Both the position numbers and the translations under genes were made by a program. Of a stretch of DNA of 9,113 nt, positions 5,873 to 9,113 are shown in pieces. How positions within the stretch are numbered: position 1 is the first letter of the stretch; the number at the start of each line of letters is the position of its first letter. The notes under the pieces are model-generated. The model was not told the DNA's origin, searched no databases, and saw only the letters and a list, made by a program, of their open reading frames with translations. The stretch covers positions 1 to 9,113 of the forward strand of contig CALMMC010000056.1 in the NCBI GenBank assembly GCA_937868205.1, in the 5' to 3' direction. The stretch is from JAAZPG01 sp012797375. Lineage in GTDB: Bacteria > Acidobacteriota > Aminicenantia > Aminicenantales > UBA4085.

Positions 5873-6916
5873 ATGGGAACCATAAGGGCCGCGATCGTGG
5901 GGGCTTCGGGATACGCCGGCGGCGAGCTTTTGAGGCTTCTTCTTTTTCACGAGAACGTCGAAGTCGTCCGCGCGACGTCGGAAAGGAACGCGGGTCTGCC
6001 GGTGACGAGGCGTCATCCCAATCTTCGGAAGATCACCGGCCTCTGTTTTTCCTCATCGAGCGAACTGAACGAGTGCGATCTGATTTTCTTGTGCCTGCCG
6101 CACGGAGAAGGGATCAAGAACATCGACCATTTTATGAATCAGGCCCCGAAAATCATCGATTTAAGCGCCGATTTCAGGCTGAAGAGGAGTGAGGACAGGG
6201 TGAAATGGTACGGCTCGGGCCATCCGCGGCCTGAGCTTGTGAATCAGTTCGTGTATGGAATCCCCGAGCTTCACCGGGAGGAGATGAAAAAAGCGAGCTA
6301 TATTTCCAGCGCCGGCTGCAACGCCACGGTTTCGATCCTTGCTCTCTATCCTCTCTTCAAACAGGGCGCAGTCGAAAAGGGAAAAACGGTGATCGAGGTG
6401 AAGGCCGGCTCAAGCGAAGGCGGCCGCTCCCCAAGCGAATACTCGCACCATCCCGAAAGAAGCGGCTGCGTGCGTACTTATCAACCCACGTCCCATCGGC
6501 ACAAGGCTGAAATCATTCAGGAGCTGGGGCTTGGAGAAAACGATGTCCATTTTTCGGCGACGTCGATCGACATGGTCAGAGGAATTCTCGCCACGTGCCA
6601 CGTCTTTTTAGAGGAAAAGCTCGGGGAAAAGGAAATCTGGAAGATCTTCAGAGAGCACTACGCCGGCGAAACGTTTATCCGGATCGTCAAGGAGAGAAGC
6701 GGCGGTTACCGGTATCCGGAGCCGAAAATTCTCGCCGGCACCAATTTCTGCGACATCGGATTTGAACAAGACCCGGATTCAAACCGGCTGGTGGTGATCA
6801 GCGCGATCGACAACCTCATGAAAGGAGCGGCCGGGCAGGCCGTCCAGGCGATGAACATCATGTGCGGATTTCCCGAGAACCGGGGACTCGAATTCTGCGG
6901 ACTTCACCCGGCGTGA
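5873..6916 (+). CDS. lysY: LysY, LysW-gamma-aminoadipyl-phosphate reductase (ArgC family)
   Basis: The predicted product is a 347-residue NADPH-dependent reductase turning LysW-aminoadipyl phosphate into the semialdehyde. The N-terminal Rossmann motif is GASGYAGGELLRLL. The catalytic cysteine is C149 in SSAGCNAT, and the catalytic His region is HRHKAEI (H208/H210). The C-terminal NLMKGAAGQAVQAMNIM block is the ArgC/LysY signature. Length fits the family. It starts 2 nt after lysX with a partial Shine-Dalgarno (GGGG, 8 nt before ATG) and ends 2 nt before the amidotransferase-like gene. ArgC of arginine synthesis is the family alternative; position between lysX and lysZ supports LysY, and a dual lysine/arginine role is possible as in some LysW users. 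Confidence 0.92.
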   Translation: MGTIRAAIVGASGYAGGELLRLLLFHENVEVVRATSERNAGLPVTRRHPNLRKITGLCFSSSSELNECDLIFLCLPHGEGIKNIDHFMNQAPKIIDLSADFRLKRSEDRVKWYGSGHPRPELVNQFVYGIPELHREEMKKASYISSAGCNATVSILALYPLFKQGAVEKGKTVIEVKAGSSEGGRSPSEYSHHPERSGCVRTYQPTSHRHKAEIIQELGLGENDVHFSATSIDMVRGILATCHVFLEEKLGEKEIWKIFREHYAGETFIRIVKERSGGYRYPEPKILAGTNFCDIGFEQDPDSNRLVVISAIDNLMKGAAGQAVQAMNIMCGFPENRGLEFCGLHPA

Positions 6917-6918
6917 CC

Positions 6919-7560
6919 ATGTGCAGGATCCTGGTTGTAAAATCCGACAAGGAATTCGAGATTTCCCGCCACCTGGAACGGTTTGCGGCTCTTTGCCGGA
7001 GAAGCAAGGAATACCAGGGCCACGGCTGGGGCTTAGCGGTTCCGGACGGCGGACGGTGGAAGGTTTACAAGAGCCTCGCGCCGGTCTGGGAGCAAAAAAT
7101 GCGCGGCTTCGGCCGGAGCCGGCTTCTCATGGTCCACGCCCGAAGCGCGTTCAGGAATGAAAACATAAACCTTGAGTATAACATGCCGTTTGATTCGGGC
7201 CGCCTGGCGTTCGCTTTCAATGGAGAGCTCCGGGGCGTCCGAATCGGCGGCCGGGGCGTCAGCGGGGCGGAAAAGATCTTTCATTTTGTCAAACGGCTCG
7301 GCGACACCGGGCTTCCGCGGCCCCTGAAAAGCGGCGGAGACATCATCGCCGAACGAACCGCTTATGTCCGGGCGATGAACATGGTTTCCTGCGACATGAG
7401 CAAAATCGCCGTTTATTCCCGTTTCAGCGAAGACGAAGAGTATTTCTCGATGAGGATCAAAAGGGAAAACGGCACGTTTCTTTTATGTTCAGAAAAGTAT
7501 CCGGATGACGAGGAATCGTGTTGGGAAAGGGTTCCCAACCATTCTTACCTTGAAGCCTAG
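6919..7560 (+). CDS. Class II glutamine-amidotransferase-like Ntn hydrolase; candidate LysW deamidase
   Basis: The predicted product has 213 residues and an N-terminal nucleophile fold. Met1 is followed by Cys2 (MCRILVV), so removal of Met would expose the catalytic Cys. Other class II amidotransferase landmarks are GHGWGLA (34-40), VHARSAF with R75 (compare GlmS Arg73), N88-MPF (compare NTHPF), and the oxyanion hole N101-G102 in FAFNGEL. The segment VSGAEKIF (114-121) aligns by eye with TDTEVIA of GlmS, placing Gly116 where GlmS has Asp123, which binds the amino group of free glutamine. No synthase domain is fused. The start at 6919, 2 nt after lysY, puts Cys at position 2, whereas an upstream in-frame start would bury it. 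There is no Shine-Dalgarno, so it is probably coupled to lysY. The lysine pathway does not need such an enzyme. Hydrolysing the C-terminal Gln of LysW is my proposed role; the fold call is firm, the role is inference. EgtC/YafJ-like amidohydrolases are the alternative. Confidence 0.82.
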   Translation: MCRILVVKSDKEFEISRHLERFAALCRRSKEYQGHGWGLAVPDGGRWKVYKSLAPVWEQKMRGFGRSRLLMVHARSAFRNENINLEYNMPFDSGRLAFAFNGELRGVRIGGRGVSGAEKIFHFVKRLGDTGLPRPLKSGGDIIAERTAYVRAMNMVSCDMSKIAVYSRFSEDEEYFSMRIKRENGTFLLCSEKYPDDEESCWERVPNHSYLEA

Positions 7561-7562
7561 AA

Positions 7563-8354
7563 ATGATCATTTTTAAAATCGGCGGAGGGAAGGACATCAA
7601 CCGGGAGGGGATCGCGAAGGGACTGAGCCTGGTTCACGAACCGTTTCTCATCGTCCACGGGGCCAACGGCCTGCGGGACGAGCTGGCGCTGAAGACGGGA
7701 TACGACATCAAGAGGATCACGTCCGTCTCGGGCTATTCAAGCGTCTTTTCCGACCCCGGGCTGATCGACTTGATGATGATGGCCTATGCCGGGCTGGCGA
7801 ACAAAAGGTGGATTGAGACTCTTCAGCGGCACGGGATCAACGCGGTCGGGCTTACGGGCCTGGACGGCCGGCTGATCGCCGGGAAAAGGAACGCCGGCAT
7901 CAGGATGAGAAAAGATTCCAAAATCCTGATGGTGAGGGATTATTCCGGAAAACCGTCCGGGATCAACGCCGGTCTTCTCAAGATGCTCCTCGACCGGGGC
8001 TATGTGCCGGTCCTCACCGTGCCGATCATCGACGAGAACGGCTATGCCGTGAATTCTGAAAACGACGACATCACGGCGCTTCTGGCGGAAGAGCTGAAGG
8101 CGGATCAAATCGTCATGTTCATCGAGGAAAAGGGTTATCTCCGGGATCCGTCCGACCCCGATTCGGCGATGGAAAGGATATCCAAAAGCGAGCTGGCTTT
8201 TTTTGTCGAAAACGCCTCCGGGAGGATCAAAAGGAAGCTTCATGCCCTTTTGAAAATCGCCGGCCGGGAGGGGGCCCGGGCCGTGATTTCCGACGGAAGG
8301 GGCGAAAACCCGGTTTGGGACGCTCTCAACAATCGAGGGACCGTGATCTCATGA
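7563..8354 (+). CDS. lysZ: LysZ, LysW-aminoadipate 6-kinase
   Basis: The predicted product is a 263-residue member of the amino-acid kinase family (ArgB-like) that phosphorylates the side-chain carboxyl of LysW-bound aminoadipate. The N-terminal phosphate-binding strand is FKIGGGK (K5, G7-G9). The substrate loop is HGANG (32-36), where ArgB has HGGG. NAVGLTGLDGRLIAGKR is characteristic of LysZ. The substrate/ATP-binding NSENDDITALLAEEL begins at N164. The late lysine is in RIKRKLHALL. It starts 2 nt after the amidotransferase-like gene without a clear Shine-Dalgarno, and its stop overlaps the lysJ start as ATGA. Conserved residues are intact, so the downstream pathway looks functional. Confidence 0.92.
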   Translation: MIIFKIGGGKDINREGIAKGLSLVHEPFLIVHGANGLRDELALKTGYDIKRITSVSGYSSVFSDPGLIDLMMMAYAGLANKRWIETLQRHGINAVGLTGLDGRLIAGKRNAGIRMRKDSKILMVRDYSGKPSGINAGLLKMLLDRGYVPVLTVPIIDENGYAVNSENDDITALLAEELKADQIVMFIEEKGYLRDPSDPDSAMERISKSELAFFVENASGRIKRKLHALLKIAGREGARAVISDGRGENPVWDALNNRGTVIS

Positions 8355-8931
8355 CCGGTTTAAGGGAAGCCGAAAAGATTTATTCCTTCCCCGTTTACCC
8401 CAAACGGGATTTAGTGCTGGTCAAAGGGGAAAACGCGGCGGTTTTTGACGAGAACGGCAGGGAGTATATCGATTGCGTCGCGGGGAACGGCTCGCTCAAC
8501 GTCGGCCATTCCAACCCGGCCGTTGTCAAGGCGGTGAAAGACCAGGCGGAAAAAATCATCTCCTGCGCGAATATATTTTATAACGACGCCCGCGCGGCTT
8601 TTCTTGAAAAATTGATTTCCGTCATGCCCGCAGGGCTTCGCAAGGCCTTCCTCTGCAATTCCGGCGCCGAGGCGGTCGAGGCGGCGGTCAAGTTCTCGAG
8701 GCTCGCGACCAAAAGGAAAAAGTTCGTCTCGACCGTCAACGGATTTCATGGAAGGACTCTGGGCGCGCTGTCGGCGACCCATAACAGCAAGTACCGGGAG
8801 GATTTCCTCCCCCTTCTCGACGGCTTTTCCTTCGTCCCGTACAACGATTTCGAAAAAATGGAACGCGCCGTCGACCTGGAAACCGCCGGGGTGATCGTCG
8901 AGACGGTGCAGGGGGAGGGAGGGGTTTATCC
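8351..8931 (+). CDS. lysJ: LysJ-like aminotransferase, truncated at contig end by adapter
   Basis: This is the N-terminal ~193 residues of a PLP-dependent class III aminotransferase (LysJ/ArgD family), which would convert LysW-aminoadipate semialdehyde to LysW-lysine using glutamate. The visible blocks are DCVAGNGSLNVGHSNP (41-56), the phosphate-binding CNSGAEAVEAAVKFSR (102-117), GFHGRTLGALSAT (131-143) and ETVQGEGGVYP (184-194, where a dual-specific enzyme recognises the carboxylate). The PLP lysine and the C-terminal domain are missing because genomic sequence stops at 8931. The frame stays open through the adapter and the noise to the window end, so an automatic translation would carry about 60 false residues. 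ATG 8351 overlaps the lysZ stop (ATGA), with GAGGGA at 8335-8340 as a weak ribosome binding site. ArgD is the family alternative. Confidence 0.92.
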
Positions 8932-9001
8932 CTGTCTCTTATACACATCTGACGCTGCCGACGATCTACTCTGTGTAGATCTCGGTGGTCGCCGTATCAT
9001 T
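8932..9001 (+). other. Illumina Nextera adapter read-through (artifact)
   Basis: Positions 8932-8950 are the Tn5 mosaic end CTGTCTCTTATACACATCT. Next come the i5-side Nextera sequence GACGCTGCCGACGA (8951-8964), an 8-nt index TCTACTCT (8965-8972, reverse complement AGAGTAGA, which I recall as a standard Nextera i5 index), and the reverse complement of the P5 flow-cell oligo (8973-9001, beginning GTGTAGATCTCGGTGG). The order matches a read running through a short insert. This is not genomic DNA. Confidence 0.98.
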
Positions 9002-9113
9002 AAAAAAAAAAAACACTATACAACGATACACAACACAGAACAATACCACAATAATCTCATTACACTCATCCACGTACTATACAGTGATGACATAAAACAC
9101 CTCACTGACTCAA
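9002..9113. other. Poly-A and low-complexity base-calling noise past the adapter
   Basis: Twelve A residues (9002-9013) follow directly on the end of the P5 sequence, then about 100 bases rich in A, C and T with repeated CACA/ACAC fragments. The composition is quite unlike the GC-rich genome. This is what a sequencer reports after running off the end of the library molecule. No biological feature should be called here. Confidence 0.93.

Noticed and set aside
7171..7177. CTTGAGT, a half site of the HspR (HAIR) operator
   Set aside because: It lies inside the amidotransferase-like coding region and has no ACTCAAG partner at the required spacing.
8736..8948. Minus-strand open frame beginning MCIRDR
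   Set aside because: Its start lies in the reverse complement of the Nextera mosaic end and the rest is antisense to lysJ; it is an adapter artifact.
9002..9040. Poly-A run as a possible poly(A) tail or retroelement end
   Set aside because: It follows directly on the P5 flow-cell oligo sequence, so it is sequencing run-off and not biology.
1..9113. CRISPR arrays, tRNA or rRNA genes, phage or transposase genes
   Set aside because: No repeat-spacer pattern, cloverleaf, rRNA segment or recombinase was recognised on reading either strand.

Overview
This looks like the end of a draft-assembly contig from a GC-rich bacterium, possibly metagenomic. There is no rRNA or other marker gene, so taxonomy is open. 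An HspR-type heat-shock repressor together with a LysW-dependent (alpha-aminoadipate, AAA) lysine pathway points away from Proteobacteria and Firmicutes. Thermus/Deinococcus-like, Acidobacteria-like or Aminicenantes-like lineages are possible; this is a low-confidence inference.

Left block (3-2755, + strand): a tightly packed stress/regulatory operon. It holds the 3' part of dnaJ (three zinc-finger repeats plus the C-terminal substrate-binding region), an HspR-like MerR repressor, a short sigma-70 family factor without region 1.1, and a DnaC/IstB-like AAA+ ATPase. The first three genes are joined by ATGA stop/start overlaps. A short hairpin with a T-run follows the last gene.

Middle (2929-3690): a minus-strand gene for a small protein with ACT-like C-terminal domains is transcribed away from the lysine genes. 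The AT-rich gap between it and lysW holds a strong sigma-70-type promoter for the lysine operon (TTGACA, 18 bp, CATAAT). It also holds a perfect 11-bp inverted repeat. One arm covers the lysW -35 box and the other abuts the start codon of the ACT gene, which suggests an operator.

Right block (3691-8931, + strand): lysW, lysS-like homocitrate synthase, lysX, lysY, a small class II glutamine-amidotransferase-like (Ntn hydrolase) gene, lysZ and a truncated lysJ. In this pathway LysS makes homocitrate. LysX then attaches aminoadipate through its amino group to the C-terminal glutamate of the carrier LysW, LysZ phosphorylates it, LysY reduces it and LysJ transaminates it.

The most interesting point is that this LysW ends in Asp-Trp-Gly-Gln instead of the usual ...EDWGE, so the gamma-carboxyl that LysX uses is masked as an amide. 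The same operon carries an unexpected N-terminal-Cys amidohydrolase-fold gene. It keeps the catalytic Cys, Arg and Asn-Gly, but by eye it has Gly where free-glutamine-using enzymes have the Asp that holds the glutamine amino group. I propose that it deamidates the LysW C-terminal Gln to Glu, analogous to Pup (GGQ to GGE) activation by Dop. This is a hypothesis.

Right end (8932-9113): not biological. It is Illumina Nextera read-through (mosaic end, i5-side adapter, an 8-nt index, P5 sequence), then a poly-A run and low-complexity base-calling noise. lysJ is cut by this artifact.
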